Shown here piece by piece: positions 48,974 to 59,200 of a stretch of 64,000 nucleotides of DNA. The DNA is from Tritrichomonas musculus (lineage: Eukaryota > Parabasalia > Tritrichomonadida > Tritrichomonadidae), in contig JAPFFF010000022.1 in NCBI GenBank assembly GCA_039105265.1, forward strand, positions 558,001-622,000, written 5' to 3'. Each line of letters starts with the position of its first letter. Position 1 is the stretch's first letter. Both the position numbers and the translations under genes were made by a program. Below the pieces are notes generated by a model that did not search any database, had not been told where the DNA came from, and worked only from the letters and a program-made list of their open reading frames with translations.

Positions 48974-49480
48974 ATGTCTGGAACTCTCCGACAAGCTCGT
49001 ATACTGCCATCAGAAGCAAAAAGCAAGAACAATACATCAATTTCGCAAGAACAGAATACCATTATACAGATTAATTATCCCAATGTCCCTCAACTTAACA
49101 CCTCAAAAACAGTCTCTCGTTCCAATTCGCTGTCTGATTTAAAGAACTACAATCAGCTTGACTCCCTCGAGCAAAAAAATAAATTCCTTGAAATGCTCGT
49201 TTCTGTCTATGAGGACAATCCGCTAAAAGTGAATTCTTATCTCGTTTGTAATAGCACATCTCTCATGAATATGATTAAACTCTTGACCGACGCAGATAAA
49301 GTCGAATTAGTATTGGACGAAGATATTACCTGTAATTCCTGTTGTTCCTCCGACAAATTGATATATATTTCGAAAATTCTCATAACGAAAAACAACAAGA
49401 CAGAAGACATGAAATATCCCTACAACGACATTTACTCACAGTTCATAAAATATGGAGTGAGTCTCAAAATATGTGTTTAA
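48974..49480 (+). CDS. Family L protein of element D
   Basis: 168 residues. The N-terminus is variable and polar. The conserved part (about 68-168) has NKFLEMLVSVYEDNPLKVN, then a helix to KVELVLDEDITC, a CNSCC turn, ISKILITKNN, and the closing GVSLKICV. It aligns with the copies in B, A and especially E (54941-55516), where the same cysteine turn is present. Function unknown. Its last 4 bp overlap the end of the convergent fibre gene. Confidence 0.72.
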   Translation: MSGTLRQARILPSEAKSKNNTSISQEQNTIIQINYPNVPQLNTSKTVSRSNSLSDLKNYNQLDSLEQKNKFLEMLVSVYEDNPLKVNSYLVCNSTSLMNMIKLLTDADKVELVLDEDITCNSCCSSDKLIYISKILITKNNKTEDMKYPYNDIYSQFIKYGVSLKICV

Positions 49481-52400
49481 GATTTGAAAATAGCCAATAT
49501 ATGCTCGTTTATTTTTGCACTTACTTTGCCCACAATACTTTGTTGAATCTTCAAAGTCATGGCATAATCCTCGTCCAAAATCCTTCCGTCATATAGAATT
49601 ACATCTCCTATTTGATACAAATTAGCGTCATCGACATAAAATAAATAGTCTCCGTGTGTTGCGAATTTGACGCATCCGTTTTCTGAATCTACCTCTACAA
49701 TGACACCAACAAATTCCTTCCAAGAACCGTCTATGATTACTGAGCAAATACAGTCTGTGGTGTCTTCTGCTGTCGAACTGACGAATATATTTTTTTGGCC
49801 AGTTTCATTGGACTCAGCAAGGCTATGGGGGTCTCTTCTGTACACATGGCCTGATAAAAATACCGGTTTTCCAATCTTATAGTCCGATATTTCTTCACCC
49901 GCTTCTATCGGGGCATAATGAGTAATGGTCGTGCTGGATGCACCATACATTACACTCTTAAATTTTGCTAAATATTCTTGTGTCATGATGCGTCTTGAAA
50001 AAATTTGTCTAGCATCTAATAATTCCTGAGTAGTTGTCCAAGAAAATGAAGCAATTGGAAAATTATATGTAAGTGGTCTTGATGATGATAAATCAACAGT
50101 TTCTTCATAATATAGTGGAAATTTGAAATTATCAAAATACACAGTTCTTTGATGCAATATTATTACTATATTATGGAGATTTCCGTCTGTATCATAGAAT
50201 AATATTCTTATTTCATCACATAGTGCATAATATCCTACTATATATTCCAGTTTAATTACATTATTTTCAATTTTTAGATAATGAATTGATATATCCAAAT
50301 TCCCCTCCTTGATTGGACCGCAGCCAATGGCGCATCTTTTTATTAGTTCTTCTTTTGTTTCATAATTTGACAAATCGACAGGTTCTGGAATATCTGTTGT
50401 CAATGCAAAATTGTTCGACACATATCTTGCCGAATAAGCGTTTTTGTCTGTTGGTTCGATATTTTTGGTTATTGAACATGATAAAATTTCCGGTGTTTCA
50501 CCAGTTCCTGGATTGATTAATTCATGACAGTCATACAGAAACCAAAGACCTGTATCACTTCCTTCCATACGCATTATCTGAGAGGGTTGATCGTCATTGT
50601 ACGAATAATCTACATGAACATAATGAGCCGTATAAAAATTGTTTGATGAAACAATATCCAGTCCATATTGCTCAATCATTTCATGATATTTGTCGTAATC
50701 CAAATCAGGAATTGTATTATTTTCAATTTTGAATTGAATCGTTGTTTGTCCCTCAATAATTTCAGGAATCTCACTTTTTACTTGGTCAATAGCACGGGTC
50801 AATTCTGTTTTCTGAGAAAAATTATTTTTTACGAAATTTATGTTTGGAATACAATATTCGTCATAAACTTCAGGTTTGTATGAATAACTTACAGACTCTA
50901 GGTCCACAACCCAATTTCCATTATATCTGAATGTTCCGTCGTAATAGAAAAAGTATATAGAAAAAGTATTTTCGCCTTTCTTGTAATGATAATATTCAAG
51001 TTCTTCACTATCATACAAATATTCTCCGGAAATATCTTCATTATTACAAGAGCCTTTCACAAAAAGTGATGATTTCTTTAATATGTTGCATAAATCTCCA
51101 TCCAAATTTGTGATATAAGTTTCTTTATTTTCAGCATTTGTTCCGTTTACGAATTTTGTAGCGATTGATAATTCTTGAGTTATTTTCTCAGTCGATAATA
51201 TATCTGTTTTTAACGCATATTTTCCATCCGCTTCTTCCTTTGAAATATATCCCGATAAATCGACTGTTTTGAGCTGTTTCATATGATTATCTATCAATTT
51301 TTTGACTGCCTTTGCTGTAATCAGCTGTTTGTTAGTCAGTTCTTCGCCCAACAAAATCGGTTTCTGTTCTCTTGTCATCGACATAATCCAAGCAGCTGAA
51401 GGACAATTTTCTGCATATACATCTAAATACGGAACATTTATCCGAAAATCTTCATACTCTCCGTCTATTTTAATCTCCTCATTGTCATCAACTCCATAAC
51501 AAAGATATCGGAAACATTTCTTGTCAAACGCCTCTATTTCTTCAATAAATTCCAGCGCGGTTCGAATCTCTCTTGGAGCAGCAAGAACATCAACGTCCCG
51601 AACTATCGCCTCCGCTCCTTCCGAAACCTCTTCACCAGCAAAACAAAATCTTTTTACCTTTGATATTCCCTCTGCCGCCAACGATAAAAGCGCCTTTGGA
51701 CCGCCGACAAAATTTACTGTGGCACCAGCTATACACACAACATCTTTGATATAATTAAACCAATTTGTCTTGTTTTTCATATCGTTTAGTTGTTTTTGGA
51801 GGTTTGAATAAAGATTTTGCAGCTCAGATATTCTATTATTTGCTATATCTACTGTATTTCCCAAAGAATTTAGAACAAAAAGATGAGACTCAATATTTTC
51901 CCCAATAATGACACCAGAAGTCTGTATATTACAGTTTGTGTATAAAGTACTACATGCCTCAGGTCTTGGTACGACAGAATAATACCCACATCCTGCTAGA
52001 AACTCAAAAGTATTTCCTCCTTCTTTATACGAAACATCTGGTATCGGAAAAATTACTTCTTTGTCTGAGGGCATATAAAGTATCAGGCCGCTTGCTGTGC
52101 AAGAGTCTCCTTCGGAGACGTAAGGAGGATTCCCAATATCTATTCGGCTATTGTAGTGGAAAGGAATATATTTATAACATTTTTCTGAAACAACTTTATA
52201 GCACGATTCTGACTCATAACTGCTATGAGAATACCCAAATTCAGAGGTATATTCTATTCCGTTTATATTTAGACTTGCCGAAAAATTGCATGACTCCTTC
52301 TTGGTACATTTCAGTAGAACACTCCAATATCCGTCTTTATCTTCGTATTTTGCCACTTCGCAATCGTTAAATGTACAAAGTCCTTTCTCAACAATGACTT

Positions 52401-52959
52401 CAAAAGGATTTTTGTCGGAATAATTGTGTATCCAATTCCTTAGGACGTATCGATTTGTGTCGTTTTGCTCAATGAAAATTCCTTGATATGTATGCTTGAA
52501 GAACTCAGTTTCTCCTTTGATTGATTTGGAGCCAGGAATATTGTATGACAAATTATTACCGACCCATTCATTATTTTGCTTTGTGAGTTTGAAATATGTA
52601 CCCAATACCTCATCATGGAACTCAAAAGTTTGTCCATCTAAGAGCTTGTTAAATTCTTCTGTTCCGGGAATATAGCCCCAATCAGCATAATAATACTGTT
52701 CATTTTCTGTGGTCCCAAATGACTTCATCTCATAGAAATTCGGTAAAGGAGAAGTATAAAGTTTGAGACAATTTTCTGCATCGACATTATTACATTTGAT
52801 ATTTATGAGGTTAGATTCCTTGTTTGAAATATATTGCTTAACCTTTCCTGTAAAGTTTATTTTCATAAAACCAGAAGTAAAGAGGTCAGTAGTATATGTA
52901 TGTGTATTTGGAGGGGGGATAAAAAATGACCCCCTTGTCATAGGGTTTACAGACCCCAA
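49477..52959 (-). CDS. Fibre-like protein of element D
   Basis: 1,160 residues, one open frame. The start (GSFFIPPPNTHTYTTD) is followed by a beta-rich N-terminal half. A coiled coil (LQNLYSNLQKQLNDMKNK) leads into the hydrophobic stretch VVCIAGATVNFVGGPKALL (about 408-430), as in the B and C fibres. Fibre repeats YISKEEADGKYALKTDI (about 570-586) and YETKEEL (about 868) follow. The C-terminal 250 residues have FSWTTTQELLDARQIFSRR, TTITHY and EDTTDCICSV and match the element E fibre closely. An attachment fibre or spike role is inferred. It has cysteine-rich patches absent from B. Confidence 0.8.
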   Translation of the reverse strand: MGSVNPMTRGSFFIPPPNTHTYTTDLFTSGFMKINFTGKVKQYISNKESNLINIKCNNVDAENCLKLYTSPLPNFYEMKSFGTTENEQYYYADWGYIPGTEEFNKLLDGQTFEFHDEVLGTYFKLTKQNNEWVGNNLSYNIPGSKSIKGETEFFKHTYQGIFIEQNDTNRYVLRNWIHNYSDKNPFEVIVEKGLCTFNDCEVAKYEDKDGYWSVLLKCTKKESCNFSASLNINGIEYTSEFGYSHSSYESESCYKVVSEKCYKYIPFHYNSRIDIGNPPYVSEGDSCTASGLILYMPSDKEVIFPIPDVSYKEGGNTFEFLAGCGYYSVVPRPEACSTLYTNCNIQTSGVIIGENIESHLFVLNSLGNTVDIANNRISELQNLYSNLQKQLNDMKNKTNWFNYIKDVVCIAGATVNFVGGPKALLSLAAEGISKVKRFCFAGEEVSEGAEAIVRDVDVLAAPREIRTALEFIEEIEAFDKKCFRYLCYGVDDNEEIKIDGEYEDFRINVPYLDVYAENCPSAAWIMSMTREQKPILLGEELTNKQLITAKAVKKLIDNHMKQLKTVDLSGYISKEEADGKYALKTDILSTEKITQELSIATKFVNGTNAENKETYITNLDGDLCNILKKSSLFVKGSCNNEDISGEYLYDSEELEYYHYKKGENTFSIYFFYYDGTFRYNGNWVVDLESVSYSYKPEVYDEYCIPNINFVKNNFSQKTELTRAIDQVKSEIPEIIEGQTTIQFKIENNTIPDLDYDKYHEMIEQYGLDIVSSNNFYTAHYVHVDYSYNDDQPSQIMRMEGSDTGLWFLYDCHELINPGTGETPEILSCSITKNIEPTDKNAYSARYVSNNFALTTDIPEPVDLSNYETKEELIKRCAIGCGPIKEGNLDISIHYLKIENNVIKLEYIVGYYALCDEIRILFYDTDGNLHNIVIILHQRTVYFDNFKFPLYYEETVDLSSSRPLTYNFPIASFSWTTTQELLDARQIFSRRIMTQEYLAKFKSVMYGASSTTITHYAPIEAGEEISDYKIGKPVFLSGHVYRRDPHSLAESNETGQKNIFVSSTAEDTTDCICSVIIDGSWKEFVGVIVEVDSENGCVKFATHGDYLFYVDDANLYQIGDVILYDGRILDEDYAMTLKIQQSIVGKVSAKINEHILAIFKS

Positions 52960-53135
52960 ACCTCAGCCCCATGACTCAAAAAATCGCCACTTTTTCAAAA
53001 TTAGCCCTCGAAACTTTCACAAAATGGCATAGACAAATTTTGAATAAATTGACAAACTCCCAAAAATAACAACAACGAAAAATAACGAAAAATAGAACTT
53101 TCAAAAATTTTTTATTTTTTTATCAGCAATTTATA

Positions 53136-53342
53136 ATGTCAAACCAAGCCGAACAATTAAGCATCCTCATTAATAGAATCAACAAAAAGCTAAAAGGTTG
53201 GAGACCTGCATTAAAATACCTCTACGATAATGATGATGTTGTTGACGGAGTACTAAAAGAGATAAATCACTTTATTGAACAACTAAAGAAATTCAACGGT
53301 CCTGCTGAATTAATTGCTGAACTTGAAGAGCTCATTTATTAA
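53136..53342 (+). CDS. Small helical protein of element E
   Basis: 68 residues, not recognised, almost entirely helical by composition (LSILINRINKKLKGW, IAELEELIY). A T-tract (TTTTTTATTTTTTTATC) stands just upstream of the start, as at other genes of these elements. It is followed 70 bp later by the KVYDYIN family gene. Confidence 0.55.
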   Translation: MSNQAEQLSILINRINKKLKGWRPALKYLYDNDDVVDGVLKEINHFIEQLKKFNGPAELIAELEELIY

Positions 53343-53412
53343 AAAGATATCTGAAGTGTCTTCAATGACGTTTTTATTTTTGTTTTTTGTTTTTTAATTT
53401 CACTCTAAAGAT

Positions 53413-53871
53413 ATGTCAACACCAAAAGTTTATGATTACATCAATTCACTTATTGATATGTTGGATGAATCAGAGAAGTTCAAACAATGTGATTTCTCAA
53501 TTCTGTGTGATAGATATCCAATACCTTGTGGAAAGGCTGCATATAAATCTAAAGTGATATACATATCATTGAAGAACAAAGATAATGAATTTAAACGATT
53601 ATATTATGATAAGATTGTTGAACTCGGGCTCGAATATATAACATTAACATCAAATGTTAGAAGAAGAATATCAACAACATCTATTGAGTTCTTCGTTGAA
53701 GGTTCAAATGAAGAGCAATCATTTAAAGAATACAAGTATTATAATTACAGTATCAGGAAAGTTAATGATAAGAAAACAAAAGAACTCATTGAACAAATGA
53801 GACAAAAATATAATATCAATACACCACAACTGTTTGTTGGTGTTCAACAACAAATTGTATTAGATGAATGA
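53413..53871 (+). CDS. Conserved protein of unknown function (KVYDYIN family, element E)
   Basis: 152 residues, homologous over the full length to 22757-23209 in element B: KVYDYINSLIDML, CDRYPIPCG, KVIYISLK, NVRRRIS, YYNYSI, KTKELIEQMRQKY and the end FVGVQQQIVLDE. No known motif. Conservation across two lineages marks it as a core gene. Its last 12 bp overlap the end of the convergent ATPase gene. The start follows TTTCACTCTAAAGAT. Confidence 0.72.
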   Translation: MSTPKVYDYINSLIDMLDESEKFKQCDFSILCDRYPIPCGKAAYKSKVIYISLKNKDNEFKRLYYDKIVELGLEYITLTSNVRRRISTTSIEFFVEGSNEEQSFKEYKYYNYSIRKVNDKKTKELIEQMRQKYNINTPQLFVGVQQQIVLDE

Positions 53872-54774
53872 AAGGTTATTAGTTCGAACATTGATTAAAA
53901 CGAATTGATGTGCTTTCATCGTTCTGTATCGATTCCATAGCTCTTCGAAATCTATTGGAAATGGAACTTGTTGATATATGTAGCCGAGTTTCTGTCGTGA
54001 ATAACCACTAAAGATGAAGAATGATGTTGCATTATTTTTCCATTCTGTTGTTAAAGCTTTGAAGAACTGGATGTTAACGAATATGATTAGATTCTTATGT
54101 CGAAGCTGACTGATGGTATTGATAAAATAGGATGATTTAATTAGTTTCGATTTCAAGAAGTCTTCACAAAGAATGATAGTATTTAGTGGTTTATTTGGTT
54201 GACCTAGTTTATTGATATGAAGAAACTCAAACATATCGTTTAACTTCTTTTCATCGATTACTATTTTTGGTGTTGATGAATATTTGTTATACAATTCTTT
54301 ATATAAATCAAGTTGTTTAAGATATTCTTCAGCATTGCTGTCAGCAACAGTTTTTATTGGTAGCTGTATCAATTCGTGTTGGCTTTCGAATGTTGCATCA
54401 TTGATTGTTCCGTTTCGTGATACATAAACAATTAAATGAAAGCCAGCGTTCTTCATTCGAGACATTTGAATAACATCTCGTAGCATTATATGACTCTTTC
54501 CTTTACCTTGCTGACCAACGAGTATGTTCAATGAATTGTAATATGAATAAATACCGTTTGCGATTGGTCTGATTGATTCATTCTTTATTTTTGATTCATT
54601 GCGTTGATATGCTTTATTCATCTCGTTATCAATATTAAATGTTGTTTCATTAACAGTTGGCTTGAATGATTCATATTCAAATGCAAAACTCATTTGGTCA
54701 TCATCATAATCAGAACCACTAGAGAATAAAATCTCTTTGTAATTAAACTGAGTGGGTTTCATGAAACCTTTCAT
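53860..54774 (-). CDS. Packaging ATPase (FtsK/HerA-like) of element E
   Basis: 304 residues. Walker A GQQGKGKS (about 88-95) follows LNILV, and Walker B NTIILCED (about 199-206) is followed by the helix/strand SQLRHKNLIIFVNIQFF typical of the sensor region. An acidic N-terminal extension (SGSDYDDDQ) is specific to this copy. It corresponds to the element B ATPase (27056-27913) but is clearly diverged. The role, pumping DNA into the capsid, comes from family knowledge. The gene overlaps the convergent 53413-53871 gene at its end. Confidence 0.85.
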   Translation of the reverse strand: MKGFMKPTQFNYKEILFSSGSDYDDDQMSFAFEYESFKPTVNETTFNIDNEMNKAYQRNESKIKNESIRPIANGIYSYYNSLNILVGQQGKGKSHIMLRDVIQMSRMKNAGFHLIVYVSRNGTINDATFESQHELIQLPIKTVADSNAEEYLKQLDLYKELYNKYSSTPKIVIDEKKLNDMFEFLHINKLGQPNKPLNTIILCEDFLKSKLIKSSYFINTISQLRHKNLIIFVNIQFFKALTTEWKNNATSFFIFSGYSRQKLGYIYQQVPFPIDFEELWNRYRTMKAHQFVLINVRTNNLSFI

Positions 54775-54798
54775 TTCTTTAGTTTTCGTTAAAGCTCT

Positions 54799-54930
54799 TC
54801 ATGAATACATTTTTGTTCTTATCTCTTCACTGAGTTCTGGTTCTTTGTCAGGCATCATTAAAGATACTTCAACAATCTTCACTAAAAATAAACCTGTTAA
54901 TAATGAAACAACTAATATTTCATATATCAT
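54799..54930 (-). CDS. 43-residue single-pass membrane protein of element E
   Basis: A short frame that fills the gap between the ATPase and family L genes. It begins MIYEILVVSLLTGLFLVKIV, a membrane helix of about 20 residues, and continues with a short acidic, probably exposed tail (PDKEPELSEEIRTK). Spacing to its neighbours is 24 and 10 bp, in the same orientation. Small membrane proteins are common in viruses, but its role is unknown. Confidence 0.55.
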   Translation of the reverse strand: MIYEILVVSLLTGLFLVKIVEVSLMMPDKEPELSEEIRTKMYS

Positions 54931-54940
54931 TTATTAGTTT

Positions 54941-55516
54941 TTAAATACATGTTTTTAATGAAATGTTGTGTCTAATGAGTTCGGTATAAATGCTATTATA
55001 TTTGTATTTCAAGTCATTTGATTCATTATTTTTGTACACCAATATCCTATCAATTAAAAGATATTTGGAACGAGAAACGCAACCATTACACGCACAATCA
55101 TCATTGACAATCAATTCAACTTTATCTGCTTGTGTTAGTAATTTGATGAGTTCCATTAATGTATTTGAATGACAAATCAATAAATCATTGACTTTTATTG
55201 GGTTTGTTTCATAGATTGATAACAATATCTCAAGGAATTTGTTTTTGGTTTCAAGTTCTGTTATATCAGCTCCAATATCACTGATACCTCTTTCTAGGGA
55301 AACGTTGTTTGTTGGATGCTGTGATTGATATACTCCACTCATCTGAGGTATAGTAAAATTTGTGGCTTGAGATGATTGTGGTAATGGTTGAACTGATGGA
55401 TATTCAACTGGTTGTGGTTGCTTTGGTTTGATGTTTATATTAATACTGGTTGATTGTTCCTGCTTAACTGATGCATCGTTCTCGCTACTTAATATACTAG
55501 CTTTTGATAATGCCAT
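54941..55516 (-). CDS. Family L protein of element E
   Basis: 191 residues. The N-terminal 90 are polar and rich in Q, P and S. The conserved part (about 92-191) has NKFLEILLSIYETNPIKVN, a helix to KVELIVNDDCACNGC, a strand IDRILVYKNN, and the end HNISLKTCI. It is closest to the element D copy (48974-49480), sharing the cysteine turn. Function unknown. It lies upstream of the small membrane protein and ATPase genes, in one run of five minus-strand genes. Confidence 0.72.
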   Translation of the reverse strand: MALSKASILSSENDASVKQEQSTSININIKPKQPQPVEYPSVQPLPQSSQATNFTIPQMSGVYQSQHPTNNVSLERGISDIGADITELETKNKFLEILLSIYETNPIKVNDLLICHSNTLMELIKLLTQADKVELIVNDDCACNGCVSRSKYLLIDRILVYKNNESNDLKYKYNSIYTELIRHNISLKTCI

Positions 55517-55570
55517 GAATGTTTGAATAAAAATAAAACAACATTAATGATGAGTCATTCAATGATTCAT

Positions 55571-55816
55571 TTACAAAGTCATTTGTTCAGCTGATTTGAT
55601 ACGTTCATCAATAGCTCTTAATTGTATTTTGATTGATTCAATATCATTAAATAGTTGTTTATATATCGACAATATGTGAATCATCTTATCAAACTTTCCG
55701 TTTAATGCATCATCTTCAGAATTCATACATTCATTGAATATCTTGTCTTTAACTATTCGAAACTGAGCGTGTAAAGCTGATGTATCACAACTCAAACCTT
55801 TAATTGCACTATTCAT
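55571..55816 (-). CDS. Small helical protein of element E
   Basis: 81 residues, not recognised. It is predicted mostly helical with coiled-coil-like spacing (FDKMIHILSIYKQLFNDIES, about 43-62), two cysteines near the start, and no membrane segment. A short T-rich leader (TTTATTTTTGG) precedes the start. It lies 38 bp from the next upstream gene. Confidence 0.55.
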   Translation of the reverse strand: MNSAIKGLSCDTSALHAQFRIVKDKIFNECMNSEDDALNGKFDKMIHILSIYKQLFNDIESIKIQLRAIDERIKSAEQMTL

Positions 55817-55854
55817 TTTAAACCAAAAATAAACAAATTAATTAAATGATATTT

Positions 55855-56205
55855 TTATTCTTTGTTGTTCTTAAATGCCAATAATCTATTAATCATATAT
55901 GATGATACATTTAACTTCAATTTGTCTTTCAATAAGTTTTGTGTATATGAACACCTTTTATGTCCTGGCAACTTATTTATATCATTCATTACTTTATCAT
56001 CCAAAAATTGTATAACTTTTTCACGTTCATCCTTGTTCAAGAACTTTGATGAATTGAATATTGAACGCGTTCTTTTATGGTTTGCTTCTGTATTTGCTTC
56101 TTCATTTGTTTCTTCTTCTTCACTTACTTCTTGTTTTGATTCTAATATCAAAAGTAATTTATGTATTTCTTCAATGTGTTTTATTATTTCTCTTAACTCA
56201 GACAT
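55855..56205 (-). CDS. Small charged protein of element E
   Basis: 116 residues, not recognised. An N-terminal helix (REIIKHIEEIHKLLLILESK) and an acidic linker (SEEEETNEEANTEAN) are followed by a basic C-terminal domain (KLPGHKRCSYTQNLLKDKLK) that could bind nucleic acid. It is divergent from the polymerase gene, with 92 bp between the two starts. Confidence 0.58.
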   Translation of the reverse strand: MSELREIIKHIEEIHKLLLILESKQEVSEEEETNEEANTEANHKRTRSIFNSSKFLNKDEREKVIQFLDDKVMNDINKLPGHKRCSYTQNLLKDKLKLNVSSYMINRLLAFKNNKE

Positions 56206-56297
56206 TTCAATGAAATAAAAAACTCGAAATATTTTTTATTTTTTGATTTAACATTTTTTCAAATTTCAAATAATTTGATTTTTTAATAATATCATAA

Positions 56298-59200
56298 ATG
56301 AGTTCTCGTTATTACTATAGAAAAGATACCAAATCATTTGTTATTGAACAAATCAGGTATATCAATAATGAACTTCAATTAAAACCTCGTTTGTCAACAT
56401 CTAAACCTTCTGATTATGATGTTAAACATTTCAAAAACATTTTAGAAAATTATCTAACTTCATTCGGTTTTAGAGAACATGAAGGTAATAGAATAGATGA
56501 CATATCAATATTAGATTTCGTTAATAGAATGAAAAGAGAAGCAGAAGAACAAGAAGAAGAGGAGGAAGAGGAACAATTTGAAGAAGAAGAACAAAATGAT
56601 GAACAAAAACTAAAACAAAAACAAATCGAGAACAACATTAAAATAGCTCATGATGCACTCAACAAAGCCCTTCAATTAATTAAATCTGAAAATATATTAT
56701 TGAGACCATTACCGCCAAAGACAAACAAACAACCTCAACGATATGAAGACATTCGATTCAACAATGAAAATGCTGAATTAATTGAATACCTCAAAAAGTT
56801 TGGCTATAAAGGTGTTCATTCAAAACATGATTCATATTTCATAATCAATGAACCTGAGAACTTTGATGAAGCAGTTGAAGCATGCAGTCATTTCATTGAC
56901 CAATTCCCAAATGATAATGAAAAGGTTGAACGATTAGATGAAGACAGTAAAGAACCGATAAAAATATATTACAAGAACGGAGTTTCATCAATTGAAGACA
57001 TCAATGAATATTTGACTGAAACAGTATTTAAACAAGAAGTGAAACCGTTCAAAATATATTTTCAATTGACTGGTATATTTGAGATACCATCAAAGAATGA
57101 AAGTGAAAGATATACATATGAAGCAAGTGATATCAAATGGAAGAACTATAAAGCATCAGTACCAATAATTGTCAGAGAGAATAAAGATATTGACAAAGTT
57201 AAACTGTATGTTGAATCAAAAATACATGAATATGAAACCACTACTTCAAACATCAAATTATGTATCGTTTGGTCTGTTTCGTTTACAATCTCACGAGTTG
57301 TTAAGATAACAGGAAAGATTGATGAAGTTTCAGAATTGTTTGGCAAAAATAAATATATCATTATTGATAACGTTGATGATTGTTTGTGTTGGTATCGTTT
57401 CCTTGCTTGTTGTTTGAATAAGCAACTTATTGAAACACGAACATTTAAAATCTCTGACAGAACAGCAGCAGCAAAGAAAATATTATGTGATGAACACGGT
57501 TTGAGTTATACAAAGAAGCCTTCAAAAGCAGCAAAACAATTAATCAACACCTTCAAAGGAATCACAATTGAAGAAATGAAAGAATCAGCGAAGAATCATA
57601 ACATCAATGTCAACATTTATGAATACAACCAAACTGAAACAGATAAAAAAGGCTTTTTCGATTTACAAGACCAATGGCATAACACAGACGAATCAAACAA
57701 AACGTTTTCAGCTCTCTTGTATTCAAAGGATAAGATAATTCACATAATGTACATCATCAACGCTGAAGCATTAACAAATATTCATATTTGTCCTCATTGT
57801 GGTTCATACATTCATAAAGGAAATAACAATATTGACAGATTCAACAGACATGTAGAAAAATGTGATGGTAAATTCAAAAAGGATTTCATTCCTTCACGAG
57901 AAGCTTTGCCATATTGTCCACACATCTTAAACAATCCTGTTTATTTGTATTGTCTTTCATATGAACTTGAATGGAAGCCAACAAAGCATTATATCACTTA
58001 TGATTTTGAAACAATGGAACAAAAGATTGAAAAGAAAGTCAGTGATAAATCTGTTATCAATTCTCGATTGATTCCTTTGAGTGTTTCATCATGTGTGAAG
58101 CTTGATAAAGGTTTGATAACAAAGAACTTTAATATACGAACAAATGAATTCATTGCCAAATGGATTGACTGGTTATTTGTTGTTGGCTGTGATGTGTATG
58201 TTGATAAATTGAATCATTTAAAATCATTCATTAAAGATAAATCGGAAGAAGAACTCAATAAAATAGATACATCATTGAAAACAATAACAGTATTCGGTTT
58301 TAATTCATCACGATTTGATTCAAACTTATTCAAAGAGCAATTGATTAAAAATCATTGGTCTATCGATAGCGGAATGATTGGAACAGCTACATCATTGAAA
58401 CAATTTATATTGAAATCATCAAAGTATCCTATTCGATTACGATTCATTGACGCACAAGCATTTGTTGCTGGAGGAACACTCAAACAGTTTGGAATCGATT
58501 TTGGCGGTATATCTAACAGTTCGAAAGGTGTATTTCCTTATGAAGCAATCAACAGCGAGAATTATAATGAAGTGTTATCAAAGAATGAACCATTCAAATA
58601 TGAAGACTTCTACAGTTATCTCAATCAAAAGAATCCATTAACAAAAGCTGATTATGAAGAGTATTTGATTGATTCAAAGAGGTTTGCAACACGTTGGGAT
58701 TATTTGTTATCATACAATGACAATGATGTTGAAATGATGATTAATCCTATTGACAACCTTATTCAAATGAATGCTGAATATAAAGTTGATTTGATTAGCA
58801 ATCTTTCATTGTCAAAGAACGCATCATGTATCAAATATGCTCTTGCTTACAAAGATTTCAACCCGAAGAATGACTATGAAACCATAAACAAGATGAATAC
58901 ATTCAAACCATCAATGAAATGGTGGTTAAATAAATGTGATAACTATCGAAAGCAAGACATGAAACATAATTTTTGCTCGCAAAAAGGCGATTCATCGCTT
59001 CAATCAAATCAAAATCAACGTGATATATCAAAATGTGTTAGTGAAAAAGATTTTGATGCATTCATGAAATTGTATGAATCAAATGAAACAGGTAAATGTC
59101 ATTTATGTGGTGAACACTTTACTTACAACAACAAACCGACACTTGACAGAATAGATAACAACAAAGGACATCAGATTGATAACTGTTTACTTGCTTGTGC

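Larger units (their letters stand above)
42989..53100. mobile_element. Polinton element D (divergent lineage)
   Basis: Begins at a Polinton-like end, AGTAGTATACG (42989), followed by a small GACC..GGTC hairpin and direct repeats. It contains polymerase (+), integrase (-), two small genes (+) and fibre (-). The right end is not recognised and is placed before the first gene of E. Its genes use more C-ending codons than those of A, B or E and its proteins are distant from theirs, so it is a separate lineage. The polymerase gene looks broken about once. The capsid and ATPase genes are missing, so the copy is incomplete or rearranged. Confidence 0.75.
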
